Shown here piece after piece: positions 26,961 through 36,264 of a DNA stretch of 64,000 nt (positions are counted from its first letter, which is position 1; each line of letters opens with the position of its first letter). The position numbers and the translations under genes were made by a program. The DNA comes from Bog-473 sp963728845. GTDB taxonomy: Bacteria; Actinomycetota; Acidimicrobiia; Acidimicrobiales; RAAP-2. The stretch lies in contig CAVSLS010000021.1 in assembly GCA_963728845.1 (NCBI GenBank), forward strand, positions 558,001 to 622,000, written 5' to 3'. Below the pieces are notes generated by a model. It worked only from the letters and a program-made list of their open reading frames with translations. It searched no databases and was not told where the DNA came from.

Positions 26961-28118
26961 TCAGGCGACCTGCCGGTCCGCCGGCGATCCGTCGGCGAAG
27001 GCGTCCTCCTCCTCGGTGGAGTCGCTCAGGTGCTCGAAGGCGATCGCCCCCATTTCGGTGAACTTCGTGCGCAGCCATCCGTCGGCCGCGTCGAGCAGCC
27101 CCAGCTTCTTGAGGTTGGGGACGATCTTGGAGAACAAGAGGATCTGGAAGTCGTCCCGCTCCGGCGCCGCCGACATGACCTTGACCACGTCCGCGGTCGG
27201 GACCTCCATGCGCTCCCATACCTCCTGCATGGCCATGCGGTCCTTCATCCGGATGGCGGCCTCGAATGCGAACTCCTGGCGCTCGCGCAGCTCGGCGGCG
27301 CTGAGCTCCTTGTAGTACTCCTGCAGGCTCAGCACGCCGAAGGCCACGTGGCGCGCCTCGTCGGCCATCACGTAGCGCAGCAGCTTCTTGAGCAGTGGCT
27401 CGGTGGTCATCATGTGGATGAACCCGAAGGCGGCCAGCGCCAGGCCCTCGACCATGATCTGCATGCCCAGGTAGGTCATGTCCCACCGGGAGTCCGACAC
27501 GATGTCGTCGAGCAGGAGCCCGAGGTGGGCGTTCATCGGGTAGTGACCCGACAGCTTCTCGTCGAGGTACTTGGAGAAGACTTCGACGTGGCGCGCCTCG
27601 TCCATCACCTGGGTGGCCGCGTAGTACTTGGCGTCGATCCACGGGACGGTCTCGACGATCTTGGCCGTGCAGAGCAGCGCGCCCTGCTCCCCGTGCATGA
27701 ACTGCGACAGCAACCAGTTCTGGTTCTCGATGCCGAACTGTATGAATCGCTTGTCGTCCCACTTCTCGAGCACGGTGCCGGCCAGGGCGGCCTCGTCCCA
27801 CTGCATCTGGGCGGGGTTGGCCTCGGCGTTGGCGATCACCACCTGCTCCTGGTCGACCTCGATCGACCAGTCCAGATCGGTCTGTGCGTTCCACTGCGCC
27901 TTCTTGGCCTTCTCGTAGAGCTTGTCGAGCTGCGGCTTGGCGCCCTTGTGGTAGTCCCAGGTGAACTCGGCCGGGCAGTTGTCGGGCACGCGGTGGAAGC
28001 CCTCCACGTCGTACTGGCCGACGAGGCTCAGCACCGCCTCGAGGTCGTCGATGCTCTCCCGGCCGATCAGCTCGAGGTTGGACCTCAGCTGCTCGTGGTT
28101 CTCGTCGAGTGTGGTCAT
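26961..28118 (-). CDS. Ferritin-like diiron protein, AurF/N-oxygenase-like
   Basis: This soluble helical protein has 385 residues. Two E-x2-H motifs (QVMDEARHVEVF and VMADEARHVAFGV), with Glu residues in QFMHGEQGALL and QIMVEGLALAAFG, make a carboxylate-bridged diiron four-helix bundle. The arrangement recalls the AurF-like N-oxygenases and related monooxygenases, and the substrate is unknown. The ATG at 28118 follows a good RBS (AAGGGGGCGGCG) and overlaps the TetR stop by 4 bp, so the regulator and the enzyme are one transcript. A frame running further upstream is just the TetR antisense-free extension and has no homology. Regulation by the TetR protein and an unknown ligand is inference. 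Confidence 0.85.
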   Translation of the reverse strand: MTTLDENHEQLRSNLELIGRESIDDLEAVLSLVGQYDVEGFHRVPDNCPAEFTWDYHKGAKPQLDKLYEKAKKAQWNAQTDLDWSIEVDQEQVVIANAEANPAQMQWDEAALAGTVLEKWDDKRFIQFGIENQNWLLSQFMHGEQGALLCTAKIVETVPWIDAKYYAATQVMDEARHVEVFSKYLDEKLSGHYPMNAHLGLLLDDIVSDSRWDMTYLGMQIMVEGLALAAFGFIHMMTTEPLLKKLLRYVMADEARHVAFGVLSLQEYYKELSAAELRERQEFAFEAAIRMKDRMAMQEVWERMEVPTADVVKVMSAAPERDDFQILLFSKIVPNLKKLGLLDAADGWLRTKFTEMGAIAFEHLSDSTEEEDAFADGSPADRQVA

Positions 28119-28873
28119 TGCGCCGCCCCCTTGGTGGTTGGTCGCGTTGGTTGGGTGGAACTGCGTGCACGGTTGGAACTGGGAATGGAACGGGACGAGG
28201 AGCCGGCGTCGATGCGCAGGGCGAGGATGCCGGGGAGGACGAAGGCCCGCACGAGGGCGCGGGTGTCGGCGGGGTCGCTGAGATCGGCATACGGCGACGG
28301 GTCGGAGCAGTAGGCCAGGACGATGCGCACGGCCCACTCGGCCGCTCTGGACGCCTGCTCGGGCTCGAGCCAGCGGGCGAAGAACGGCGCCGCCAGGTCG
28401 CCGGCCACGAGCAGGAGCCGGTCGAGCTCGCTGAAGGTGAGGAAGGGCAGGACGGCTCCGGGCTCGTGCTCCAGCAGGTAGCCGAGGGCCTCGTGCGACC
28501 GGAGCCGGCGGGCCGTCTCGACCATGCCGGCCACGAGCACGTTCTCGAGGTCGGTCGCCTCGCCCATGGCGACGGCCAGCGACGAGAACAGCCGGGCTAC
28601 CTCCGTCTCGACGACTGCGGCGAGGATGCGCTCCTTGCCCTGCGGGAAGATCCGGTAGACGGTGGCCCGGGACAGGCCGGCGGCTCGGGCGATGTCGTCC
28701 ACCGTGGTCTTGGCGATCCCCTGGCGGGCCATGCAGCGCAGGGCACCGTCGACGATCCGGACCCGGGTGGAGGAACGGTCGTCGGCACCGAGGTGGCGGA
28801 CGACGCCGTCGCGCCGGGCGATCCGGGCACGGGTGCGCCCGGCTTCAAGTCGTGTCTGAGCGGCGCCCACCAA
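28115..28873 (-). CDS. TetR-family transcriptional regulator
   Basis: This 252-residue regulator has a helix-turn-helix at about residues 37-85 (AKTTVDDIARAAGLSRATVY, then RIFPQGKERIL), a ligand-binding helical domain and an unusual basic, Ser/Arg/Thr-rich tail (SSSRSIPSSNRARSSTQPTR). It lies directly upstream of and overlaps the diiron gene. Upstream is a near-consensus promoter overlaid by an inverted repeat, so autorepression is likely. Length is above the usual 190-220 because of the N-terminal 30 residues and the tail. GTG at 28873 is the start used, and a later one cannot be excluded. Confidence 0.88.
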   Translation of the reverse strand: MVGAAQTRLEAGRTRARIARRDGVVRHLGADDRSSTRVRIVDGALRCMARQGIAKTTVDDIARAAGLSRATVYRIFPQGKERILAAVVETEVARLFSSLAVAMGEATDLENVLVAGMVETARRLRSHEALGYLLEHEPGAVLPFLTFSELDRLLLVAGDLAAPFFARWLEPEQASRAAEWAVRIVLAYCSDPSPYADLSDPADTRALVRAFVLPGILALRIDAGSSSRSIPSSNRARSSTQPTRPTTKGAAQ

Positions 28874-28878
28874 TGAAA

Positions 28879-28908
28879 CAGTATGGCGATTTTTGTCTCA
28901 CTGTCAAC
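28879..28908 (-). promoter_or_regulatory. Promoter and possible operator of the TetR-diiron operon
   Basis: On the minus strand -35 TTGACA (28908-28903) and -10 CATACT (28886-28881) are 16 bp apart. An inverted repeat ACAGT (28879-28883) / ACTGT (28901-28905) brackets the promoter. Its AT-rich core stands out from the surrounding DNA. A TetR dimer bound here would block transcription. Confidence 0.65.
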
Positions 28909-28917
28909 CAATGGGGC

Positions 28918-29799
28918 TCAACTGAGGCCCACGTGGCCCGGGGCGACGCCCGTGATCAGGAAGGTCAGCAGGGCGACCGTCGCCGCACTGGCCCCGATCG
29001 TGACGGCCAGCTCCGCCGTCCGGTCCCGCAGGCCTCCGGCGTAGTCGTAGGCGAGGGCCAGGACACTGCCCGTGACCAGGCCGCCCAGGTGGGCCCGCCA
29101 GTCGATGTTGCCCGAGAAGCCGATGAGGAAGTTGAGCACCAGCAGGCCGACCACCGGGGCCATGGGCAGGCGGCGCCGCGCCGCCAGCACCACGTAGGCG
29201 CCCATGACGCCCATGATGGCGCCGGAGGCACCGATCCCCGCTGCGTTGGGCTGGCTGAGCAGGTAGGAGCACACGCTCCCGCCGAGCCCCGCGAGCAGGT
29301 ACAGGACGAGAAAGCGGGCCTTGCCGAGCAGCACCTCGACCGCCGGTCCCACGATGAGCAGGGCGATCATGTTGAAGAAGATGTGCAAGAAGTTGGCGTG
29401 CAGCCACATGGCGGTGAAGGCCCGGTAGTACTCGCCCGTTCAGGTGCACACCGCAGCGGCCACATGGCGTAGCGGTCGACGACCCGGAGGTTGTTGCCAA
29501 AGTCCTCGAGGAAGAACACCACGACGTTGACGGCGATGATGGCGAGCACGATCGGCGTCGGATTGGTGGAGCCCACGGCGCCCGTCCGGCCCGGGCTGGT
29601 GTGGGTGAACGCCGGGACGTGGCGCGAGTGCCTCGCACCCTCGGACGTGCAGGGCGGGCACTGCCAGCCGACGGGGGCCTCCACCATGCAATCCGTGCAG
29701 ATCGGGGCGCTGGCAGTGGGCGCAGACGACCGAGGCCGCCCGGTCCGGGTGGCGGTAGCACGGTGGCGGTGGCGCCGGCTCCGGGAGGGGGCTGCTCAC
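28918..29799 (-). CDS. Rhomboid serine protease with N-terminal zinc ribbon, frame breaks near 29705 and 29440
   Basis: This is an intramembrane serine protease. The N-terminus reads CYRHPDRAASVVCAHCQRP, then ICTDCMVEAPVGWQCPPC in the next frame: a B-box-like zinc ribbon with at least four Cys pairs. A membrane helix follows (IVLAIIAVNVVVFFL), then the rhomboid core with AMWLHANFLHIFFNM, the catalytic Ser in GIGASGAIMGVMGA and His in DWRAHLGGLVTG. Frame changes near 29705 (one base) and near 29440 (two slips around VHLNGEYYRAF) are needed, and the 882-bp span stays a multiple of three. GTG 29799 overlaps the stop of the upstream TetR gene (GTGA). Substrates are unknown. Confidence 0.85.
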
Positions 29800-30357
29800 C
29801 CGATGCCGGCCAGCAGCTCGGACCGGACCAGGAGCGACACCTGCTCGGGGTCGTTGAGGTCCCAGCGTCCGGGCGAGCTGATGTACGACAGCGCCATCCG
29901 GGCGAGGAAGTCCGACGCCACGTCCAGGTCGCGACCCATCGGCCACTCCGTGACGGACGAGGTATGGCGCGAGGAACGCGGCCACCAACGTGTGCGTCTG
30001 GTCGGCCTCCGTGGTGAGCCGTGGCAACAGGATGTCGGGTTCGGTCACCAGGATCCGCTGGAGCACCTCGTGCTCCACGAGGGCACGGTGGGCGAACACG
30101 AGTCCGCGCTCCATGACCTCTTCCAGGGTGTCCGCGTCGGAGACCTCCTCGTAGAGCCGCAGGAAGAACCGTGCGAACTCCCATCCGACGACGGCGGAGA
30201 TCAGCTCGTCGCGCCCCCCGGGGAAGTAGCGGTACACCGTCGCCCGCGAGACGCCGGCCTCGCGGGCTGCGTCCTCGACGGTCGTCTTGGCCAGGCCCCA
30301 CCGCGCCACGCAGGCGTAGGTTGCCTGGAGGAGCCGCTCGCGGACGTCGGGGTTCAC
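29796..30357 (-). CDS. TetR-family transcriptional regulator, frame break near 29950
   Basis: The helix-turn-helix is at residues 15-55 (AKTTVEDAAREAGVSRATVY, then RYFPGGRDELI). The C-terminal end is in another frame (WPMGRDLDVASDFLARMALS, then EQVSLLVRSELLAGIG) and reached after removal of one base near 29950. The span is 3n+1 and gives about 186 residues. The GTG start overlaps the dapB stop and its own stop overlaps the rhomboid start. The DNA-binding region is very like that of the TetR at 28115-28873, so the two are probably paralogues with related operators. The ligand is unknown. Confidence 0.87.
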
Positions 30358-31140
30358 AACCCCAGCAACGCCTCGAGGCCCACGGTGAGGCCCGGGCGGT
30401 CGGCCACCGAACGGACGGCCAGCAGGACGCCCGGCATGAAGGAGCGACGGTCGTAGGAGTCGTGGCGGATGCTCAGGCTCTGACCCGGCGCGCCGAAGAT
30501 GACCTCTTCGTGCGCGACGAGGCCCGGCAGCCGCACCGAGTGCAGGTGGACACCGTCGGGGCCCTCGGCGCCGCGTGCCCCGGGCAGCACGAGATCCGTC
30601 GTCGGGTCGGGGGGCAGAGGGCCGCTGCCGGCGACGCGGCGCGCCCCCGCAATGGCCGCCGCCGTGTGCATCGCCGTTCCCGAGGGCGCGTCGCGTTTGG
30701 CGTCGTGATGGAGCTCAATGATCTCGACGCCCTCCATGTGGGGCGCGGCAATGACGGCAGAAGTGCACCAGCAGGACCGCGCCGATGGCGAAGTTGGCCA
30801 CGACGATCGCGTTGGCGCTGCTCCCCTCGAATTGCTCGGCCACGTCGGCAAGGTCGCCGTCGGAAAGCCCGCTCGTCCCGATGACGGCGTGGATCCCCTG
30901 GTGCGCGTAGTGCGGGACGTTGTGGCGCACAGCCTCCGCGATCGTGAAGTCGACGACCACGTTGGCACCGAGGTCGGAGAGCGCGTTGACCTCGCCGACG
31001 ATGGTCCGACCGGCGGCGTCATCCCCCACGTCCGCGGGGTCGACGGCGGCGACCAACTCCATGCCCGACGCGTCGGACACGGCCCGGCACACCTCTCGGC
31101 CCATGCGTCCGCCGGCGCCGACCACACCGACCCTGTGCAT
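30354..31140 (-). CDS. dapB: 4-hydroxy-tetrahydrodipicolinate reductase, frame break near 30755
   Basis: DapB reduces the DapA product with NAD(P)H. The N-terminal dinucleotide motif MHRVGVVGAGGRMGREVC and VVVDFTIAEAVRHNV, GTSGLSDGDL lie in the first frame. The catalytic block IIELHHDAKRDAPSGTA and the C-terminal helices lie in the second. Removing one base near 30755 joins AVLLVHF to AVIAAPHMEGVE. The span is 3n+1 and gives 261 residues, a little above the usual 245-270. It lies 10 bp after the M16 peptidase gene, as in mycobacteria, and overlaps the TetR gene downstream. Confidence 0.94.
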
Positions 31141-31150
31141 GGCCTGCAGG

Positions 31151-32413
31151 CTACCGGGCGGCCAGGGCGGGCAGGTGGGACTCGAAGTCGCGTTCGTCGA
31201 AGGGACCGACGGCGCTGAGGGCGCGGGGCGACTGCGCCACCTCGACCGCGACGTCAAGCACCCGCTCGCCGTCGACGGCGTCAATCCGGGCCAGGATCTC
31301 GTCGACCGACAGCACCTCGTCGTGCAGCAGGAGCGAGGCCCCGATGCGGCTCATGCGGGCGCCCGAGTCCTCCCCCGACAGCAACATCTCGGCGCGCAGG
31401 TTGCCCTTGGCCACGGCCAGCTCCCGCTCGGTGACGCCCTGGGTCGCGAGGAGGTCGAGCTCCTCGTCGACGATGCGCAGGATCTCGTCCACGTGCTCGG
31501 GGGCAGTCCCCACCACGACGGCCAGGGAACCGGCGTCCTGGTAGGCGGCCCGCTCCGACCACACCGAGTAGGCCAGGCCGCGTTGCTCGCGCACCTTCTG
31601 GAAGAGACGGCTCGACAGTCCGCCACCGAGCACGTGGTTGAGGACGGCCAGCGCCCAGCGCCGCTCGTCGAACCGGTTGACCGAGCGGGTCCCGTACACG
31701 AGATGCGCCTGCTCGGTGGGCCGACGCACCACGTCGAGCGCCACCACGTCCGGTCCCGGCGCCGTGCGGGTGGGGACCGTGCCCCCGGAGATGCCGGCGA
31801 ACCGCTCCTCCAGGTCCGTCGCGACAGCATCGTGCGTACAGTCGCCCGCGACCGAGACGACCATGTTCGAGGGGCGGTAGTGGCGCTCGAAGAAGCGGTG
31901 GATGTCCTCGCGGGAGATCGCCTGCACCGACGATGCCGTCCCGAGGGTGTCGCGCCCGAGCGGGTGACCCGGGAAGACCTCCGCTTGCCAGTGTTCCGAC
32001 GCCAGGTCGGCCGGCTCATCGGCGTGCATCAGGATCTCGTCGAGGATGACCGTCCGCTCGGCCTCGATGTCCTCGGGCCGCAGTGCGGGCTGCCACATGA
32101 TGTCGCTCAGGATGTCGAGCCCGAGCGCCAGGTGCTCGGAGAGGAGCCGCACGTAGAAGGTCGTGTACTCCTTGGTGGTGAAGGCGTTGCAGTCGCCGCC
32201 GACCTCGTCCAGCTCCTCGGCGATGGCGGCGGCGGAGCGACGCTCGGTTCCCTTGAAGAGCAGATGCTCCAAGAAGTGCGACGCCCCGGCGAGCTCGCCG
32301 GGCTCGTCACGCGAGCCGGTGCCGACCCAGTAGGCGACCGCCACCGAGCGGACATCCGCCATCGTCTCGGTGACGAGACGGATGCCGCACGGCAGAGTGG
32401 ATGCCTCGATCAA
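31151..32413 (-). CDS. M16-family zinc peptidase (PepR-like)
   Basis: This processing-peptidase homologue has 420 residues. The inverted zinc motif HxxEH is H46-F-L-E49-H50 in GASHFLEHLLFKGT, with the distal Glu ligand in IEAERTVILDEI. A second, inactive M16 domain makes up the C-terminal half (VLGGGLSSRLFQKVREQRG). It overlaps the pnp stop by 4 bp (ATGA), which is the conserved pnp-pepR order of actinobacteria. It probably degrades small peptides, and its physiological substrate is not known. Confidence 0.93.
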   Translation of the reverse strand: MIEASTLPCGIRLVTETMADVRSVAVAYWVGTGSRDEPGELAGASHFLEHLLFKGTERRSAAAIAEELDEVGGDCNAFTTKEYTTFYVRLLSEHLALGLDILSDIMWQPALRPEDIEAERTVILDEILMHADEPADLASEHWQAEVFPGHPLGRDTLGTASSVQAISREDIHRFFERHYRPSNMVVSVAGDCTHDAVATDLEERFAGISGGTVPTRTAPGPDVVALDVVRRPTEQAHLVYGTRSVNRFDERRWALAVLNHVLGGGLSSRLFQKVREQRGLAYSVWSERAAYQDAGSLAVVVGTAPEHVDEILRIVDEELDLLATQGVTERELAVAKGNLRAEMLLSGEDSGARMSRIGASLLLHDEVLSVDEILARIDAVDGERVLDVAVEVAQSPRALSAVGPFDERDFESHLPALAAR

Positions 32414-34851
32414 CGACGGCGCGAGCGTCCGCGTGAGGGACGACGGTCGTTGCCGCGGTCGCGGTCCCGGTCGCTGCCACGGCCGCTGTCGGCCTCGGCT
32501 GCCCCCGGGCCCAGGTCGCCCAGGTCCGCCACCAGCTCGGCTTCGAAGGCGTCCTCAAAGGAGAGGCTCGACGGCTTGGCCGCGGACGTCCCCCCTGCCG
32601 AGGACGGCGCCGCGCCCCCGTTCCCGGTGCGACCGTCGCCGGCCGCCTCCGGTCCGCCCTCGGGCACCGATGCCAGGGAGAGCGACACCTTGCCCTGCGG
32701 GTCGATGTCGTCGACGCGGACCTCGACCGACTGCCCGAGGACGAGGACGTCCTCCACGTTGCTGATCCGCTTGCCCCCGGCGAGCGAGGAGAGCTTCGAG
32801 ATGTGGAGCAGCCCGTCCCGTCCGGGCAGCACGTTCACGAAGGCGCCGAACTTGGTGATGTTGACGACCTTGCCGCCGTAGACGACCCCCACCTCGGCCG
32901 TGGGCGGGTCGAGGATGAGCGCGATGCGCCGCCGCGCTTCTTCCACTGCGTTGCCGTCCTTGGCCCCGATGGTCACCGTGCCCACGACGCCGTCGTCGTC
33001 GACCGCGATGTCGGCCCCGGTCTCCTGCTGCAGGGTGTTGATGACCTTGCCCTTGGGCCCGATGACCTCGCCGATCTTGTCGATCGGGATCTCCATGGAC
33101 ACGATCTTCGGCGCGCTCGTGGCCACGTGGTCACGCGGCTCGTCGATGGCGCCTGCCATCACGCCGAGGATCGTCAGACGGGCCTCCTTGGCTTGCAGCA
33201 GCGCCCTGGCCAGCACGTCGGCCGGCAGGCCGTCGATCTTCGTGTCGAGCTGCAGCGCGGTCACGGCATCGGCCGTGCCCGCCACCTTGAAGTCCATGTC
33301 CCCGAAAGCGTCCTCGGAACCCAAGATGTCGGTCAGCGTCACGTAGTTGCCCTCGTCGTAGACGAGGCCCATGGCGATGCCGGCCACCGCCGCCTTCAGC
33401 GGCACGCCCGCCGCCATCAGCGACAGGGTCGATCCGCACACCGACGCCATGGACGTGGAGCCGTTGGACGCCAGCACGTCGGAGACCACACGCAGGGTGT
33501 AGGGGAACTCCTCCTCGCTCGGCACCACCGGCAGCAGGGCGCGCTCGGCCAGGAGGCCGTGACCGATCTCACGGCGCTTGGGCCCGCGCATGAAGCCCGT
33601 CTCACCGGTCGAGAACGGGGGGAAGTTGTAGTGGTGCATGTAACGCTTGGACTCGACGGGTGTGATCGTGTCGAGCAGCTGGTTCATGCGTGGCATGCCG
33701 AGCGTGGTCACGTTGAGCACCTGGGTCTCGCCGCGCTGGAACAACGCCGAGCCGTGGGCCGTGGGGAACAGGTCGATCTCGGCCGAGAGCGGCCGGATGT
33801 CGCTGGTGCCCCGGCCGTCGACGCGCACGCCCTCTTCCACGATCCGCTTGCGCACGAGCTTCTTGGTCAGCGAACGAATGGCGGCCTTGACCTCGCCTGC
33901 CCGCTCGGCGAACTCGTCGCCCAGGGCGGCCCGGATCTCCTCGCCGGCCGCGTCGAGCGCTGCATTGCGCTCGGCCTTGCTCGTGACGAGGTTGGCCTTG
34001 GCGATGGGCTCGGTCCCGACCGCCTCGACCCGGGCCCACACGTCCTCCTCGTAGTCGGTGAACGTCGAGAAGGGGATGGCCGCTATCGGACCACGAGCCG
34101 CGGTGTAGGCATCGACGAGGCGGCGCTGCAGGTTGATGGACTCGCGAATCCACTGCTTGGACGCCTCGAGACCCTCTGCCAGCACCTCCTCCGTGACCTT
34201 GGGCGCGCCCGAGTCGTAGTAGGACCACGACTTCTCGGTGCCGCCGGCCTCCACCATCATGATGGCGATCTCGCTCTCGGCGTCCTCGGTGAGGGCACGC
34301 CCCGCCACGACGAGCTCGAAGGTCGACGCCTCGCCCTCCTCGAACGTCGGATGCGGGATCCAGGTGCCCTGGATGGTGTAGGCGACCCGGACGGCGCCGA
34401 TGGGACCGTCGAAGGGGATGCCCGAGATCATCAGTGCCGCCGACGCGGCGTTGATGGCCAGCACGTCGTGGGGGTTGACCTGGTCGGCCCCGACGATCGT
34501 GCCGACGACGTGCACCTCGTTGCGGAACCCGTCCGGGAATGAGGGCCGCAGCGGGCGGTCGATCAACCGGCAGGTCAGGATGGCCTGGTCCGAGCTCTTG
34601 CCCTCACGGCGGAAGAACGAACCCGGTATCTTGCCGGCGGCGTAGGCCCGCTCCTCGATGTCGACCGTCAGCGGGAAGAAGTCGGTCCCCTCTCGTACCG
34701 ACCGGGCGGCGGTCGCCGTGGCCAGCAAGACGGTGTCCCCGATGCGCGCCAGCACGGCGCCGTCGGCGAGTTGGGCGAGTTTGCCCGCCTCGAAGGACAT
34801 GGTGCGGTCGGTCCCGCTGATCGGGCCCGACAGGGAAATGGCGTCAGCCAT
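32410..34851 (-). CDS. pnp: Polynucleotide phosphorylase
   Basis: PNPase is a phosphorolytic 3'-5' exoribonuclease. The 813 residues include two RNase PH domains (first about 10-140; second about 340-560 with GETQVLNVTTLG and GHGLLAERALLPVVPSEEEF), an all-helical linker, a KH domain (PIDKIGEVIGPKGKVINTL) and an S1 domain (VVYGGKVVNITKFGAFVNV). A low-complexity basic and acidic tail ends in RPSRGRSRRR, which probably binds RNA or a partner. The frame is intact, unlike many neighbours. rpsO lies 121 bp upstream, the classic rpsO-pnp pair, and M16 overlaps downstream. Confidence 0.97.
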   Translation of the reverse strand: MADAISLSGPISGTDRTMSFEAGKLAQLADGAVLARIGDTVLLATATAARSVREGTDFFPLTVDIEERAYAAGKIPGSFFRREGKSSDQAILTCRLIDRPLRPSFPDGFRNEVHVVGTIVGADQVNPHDVLAINAASAALMISGIPFDGPIGAVRVAYTIQGTWIPHPTFEEGEASTFELVVAGRALTEDAESEIAIMMVEAGGTEKSWSYYDSGAPKVTEEVLAEGLEASKQWIRESINLQRRLVDAYTAARGPIAAIPFSTFTDYEEDVWARVEAVGTEPIAKANLVTSKAERNAALDAAGEEIRAALGDEFAERAGEVKAAIRSLTKKLVRKRIVEEGVRVDGRGTSDIRPLSAEIDLFPTAHGSALFQRGETQVLNVTTLGMPRMNQLLDTITPVESKRYMHHYNFPPFSTGETGFMRGPKRREIGHGLLAERALLPVVPSEEEFPYTLRVVSDVLASNGSTSMASVCGSTLSLMAAGVPLKAAVAGIAMGLVYDEGNYVTLTDILGSEDAFGDMDFKVAGTADAVTALQLDTKIDGLPADVLARALLQAKEARLTILGVMAGAIDEPRDHVATSAPKIVSMEIPIDKIGEVIGPKGKVINTLQQETGADIAVDDDGVVGTVTIGAKDGNAVEEARRRIALILDPPTAEVGVVYGGKVVNITKFGAFVNVLPGRDGLLHISKLSSLAGGKRISNVEDVLVLGQSVEVRVDDIDPQGKVSLSLASVPEGGPEAAGDGRTGNGGAAPSSAGGTSAAKPSSLSFEDAFEAELVADLGDLGPGAAEADSGRGSDRDRDRGNDRRPSRGRSRRR

Positions 34852-34972
34852 GATGCTCCTTGCATGTCAGGGGCATCTCCGTTGCTGGTTCCCAGTGGTC
34901 GACCACCTCGCACCCGAAGTGACCGGCGACTGGCAGCCATTGGCTCGAGACGCCCGGTTCTGTGTGCTCCCG

Positions 34973-35230
34973 CTACCTTCGGATGCCGAGGCGGCTGATG
35001 ATGGAGCGGTAGCGCTCGACGTCGTTCTTGCGGACGTAGTCGAGCAGCCGGCGGCGCTGGCCGATGAGCTTCATCAGGCCGCGCCGGGTGTGGTGGTCCC
35101 CCTTGTGCTCCTTCAGGTGTTCCGTGAGGTGGTTGATCCGTCCCGACAGCAGGGCTATCTGCACCTCGGGAGAGCCGGTGTCACTGTCGTGCAGCCGGTA
35201 CTCGGCGATGGTGGCCTGGGTGTCGGGCAT
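34973..35230 (-). CDS. rpsO: 30S ribosomal protein S15
   Basis: This 85-residue S15 has the 16S rRNA-binding helices GSPEVQIALLSGRINHLTEH and RRGLMKLIGQRRRLLDYVRK. It is preceded by 83 bp (35231-35313) that contain two minus-strand -10-like motifs, TATCAT (35257-35252) and TACCAT, so it may have its own promoter beside read-through from ribF. The 121 bp to pnp hold a 12-bp palindrome GTGGTCGACCAC at 34895-34906 but no clear terminator. Confidence 0.97.
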   Translation of the reverse strand: MPDTQATIAEYRLHDSDTGSPEVQIALLSGRINHLTEHLKEHKGDHHTRRGLMKLIGQRRRLLDYVRKNDVERYRSIISRLGIRR

Positions 35231-35313
35231 GAAGAAAGAACCTCGGAAACGATGATAGGAGTGTGCCGGGGACCTTCACCCGGCCGCGCAATATGGTAGC
35301 AGCCGCCCGCTGA

Positions 35314-36264
35314 TCAGGGAAGATCGGCCGAGGCGAGCACCCGCTCGGTGGCCTCCACGTCCGCCCGCATCTGGGCCACCAGGGCGTCGATGGACTCGAA
35401 ACGCTGCTCGTCGCGCAGGCGGTGGGCGAAGGACACCGCGGCCGGCTCCCCGTAGAGGTCGCCCTCGAAGTGCAGCAGGTAGGCCTCGACGAGCACGGGG
35501 GCCGTGCCCGGCTCGTAGAAGGTGGGACGGCGCCCGACCGAGATGGCCGCCTGGTGCATCGAGCCGTCGGCCCGCCGGTAGTGCCCGGCGTAGACGGCAT
35601 CGGCCGGCAGGGCGATGTCGTCGGGGACGGCCAGATTGGCGGTCGGGAACCCCAGTTCCGGCCCACCCCGCCCGTCGCCACGGACGACGGGCCCGCGGAC
35701 CTCGTGCGGTCGTCCCAGCAGGCGGGCCGCCCCCTCCACGTCACCCTGCGCGATCAGCGCCCGGATGCGGGTGGAGGACACCGGCTCGCGCCCGTCACCG
35801 GTCAGGCCGACGCCGACAACGTCGAACCCGTATCCCGTACCCAGACGGCGCAGGAGCCCGATGTTGCCTCGGCGTCCGTGCCCGAAATGGAAGTCCTCCC
35901 CCACCACGACGAGCCGAGCCGACAACTCGTCCACGAGGATCTCCTTGACGAAGTCCTCCGCCGACTCCTCCGCCCGGTCCTCGTCGAAGGGCAGCACGAG
36001 CGTGCGGTCGATGCCGCAGTCGGCCAGCAGCTCGAGCCGTTGCTCGAGCCCGGTCAACTGCTTGGGGGCCGACTCGGGGCGCACGACGTAGGCCGGGTGG
36101 CGGTCGAATGTCACCACCACGGTGGAGAGTCCGGCCGCGTCCGCCCGCTGGCGCAGGTCACGCAGGAGCGCGCGGTGCCCGAGGTGGACACCGTCGTAGG
36201 CCCCGATCGTGACGGCGGTTCCCGGTCCGGACATCGCGACCGAGGGTAGTCCGGTGCTCGTCAC
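35314..36264 (-). CDS. ribF: Bifunctional riboflavin kinase/FMN adenylyltransferase
   Basis: RibF makes FMN and then FAD. The N-terminal nucleotidyltransferase domain has VTIGAYDGVHLGHRALL and, later, GDGREPVSSTRIRALIAQGD. The C-terminal kinase domain has LGFPTANLAVPDD and the catalytic region HFEGDLYGEPAAVSF. I chose GTG 36264, which overlaps the truB stop (GTGA) and gives 316 residues with about 20 residues before the nucleotide motif. ATG 36234 (306 residues) is equally possible. It follows truB in the conserved translation block. Confidence 0.95.
   Translation of the reverse strand: MTSTGLPSVAMSGPGTAVTIGAYDGVHLGHRALLRDLRQRADAAGLSTVVVTFDRHPAYVVRPESAPKQLTGLEQRLELLADCGIDRTLVLPFDEDRAEESAEDFVKEILVDELSARLVVVGEDFHFGHGRRGNIGLLRRLGTGYGFDVVGVGLTGDGREPVSSTRIRALIAQGDVEGAARLLGRPHEVRGPVVRGDGRGGPELGFPTANLAVPDDIALPADAVYAGHYRRADGSMHQAAISVGRRPTFYEPGTAPVLVEAYLLHFEGDLYGEPAAVSFAHRLRDEQRFESIDALVAQMRADVEATERVLASADLP

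Noticed and set aside
24325..31140. Reading rnj, dapA, dapB and the rhomboid as decaying pseudogenes.
   Set aside because: Every fragment keeps intact motifs and the breaks are single bases, often in homopolymers. dapA, dapB and rnj are needed for growth. Sequence error explains all of them better.
32803..34542. A 579-codon open frame on the plus strand opposite pnp, and similar long frames opposite proS, nusA, cdsA and ftsK.
   Set aside because: These are antisense shadows typical of GC-rich coding DNA. They lack any recognisable domain and mirror a well-conserved gene.
34852..34972. A possible small RNA or RNase III hairpin between rpsO and pnp.
   Set aside because: Only a loop-free 12-bp palindrome and weak pairings were found, with no promoter or terminator. 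Not enough to call an RNA.
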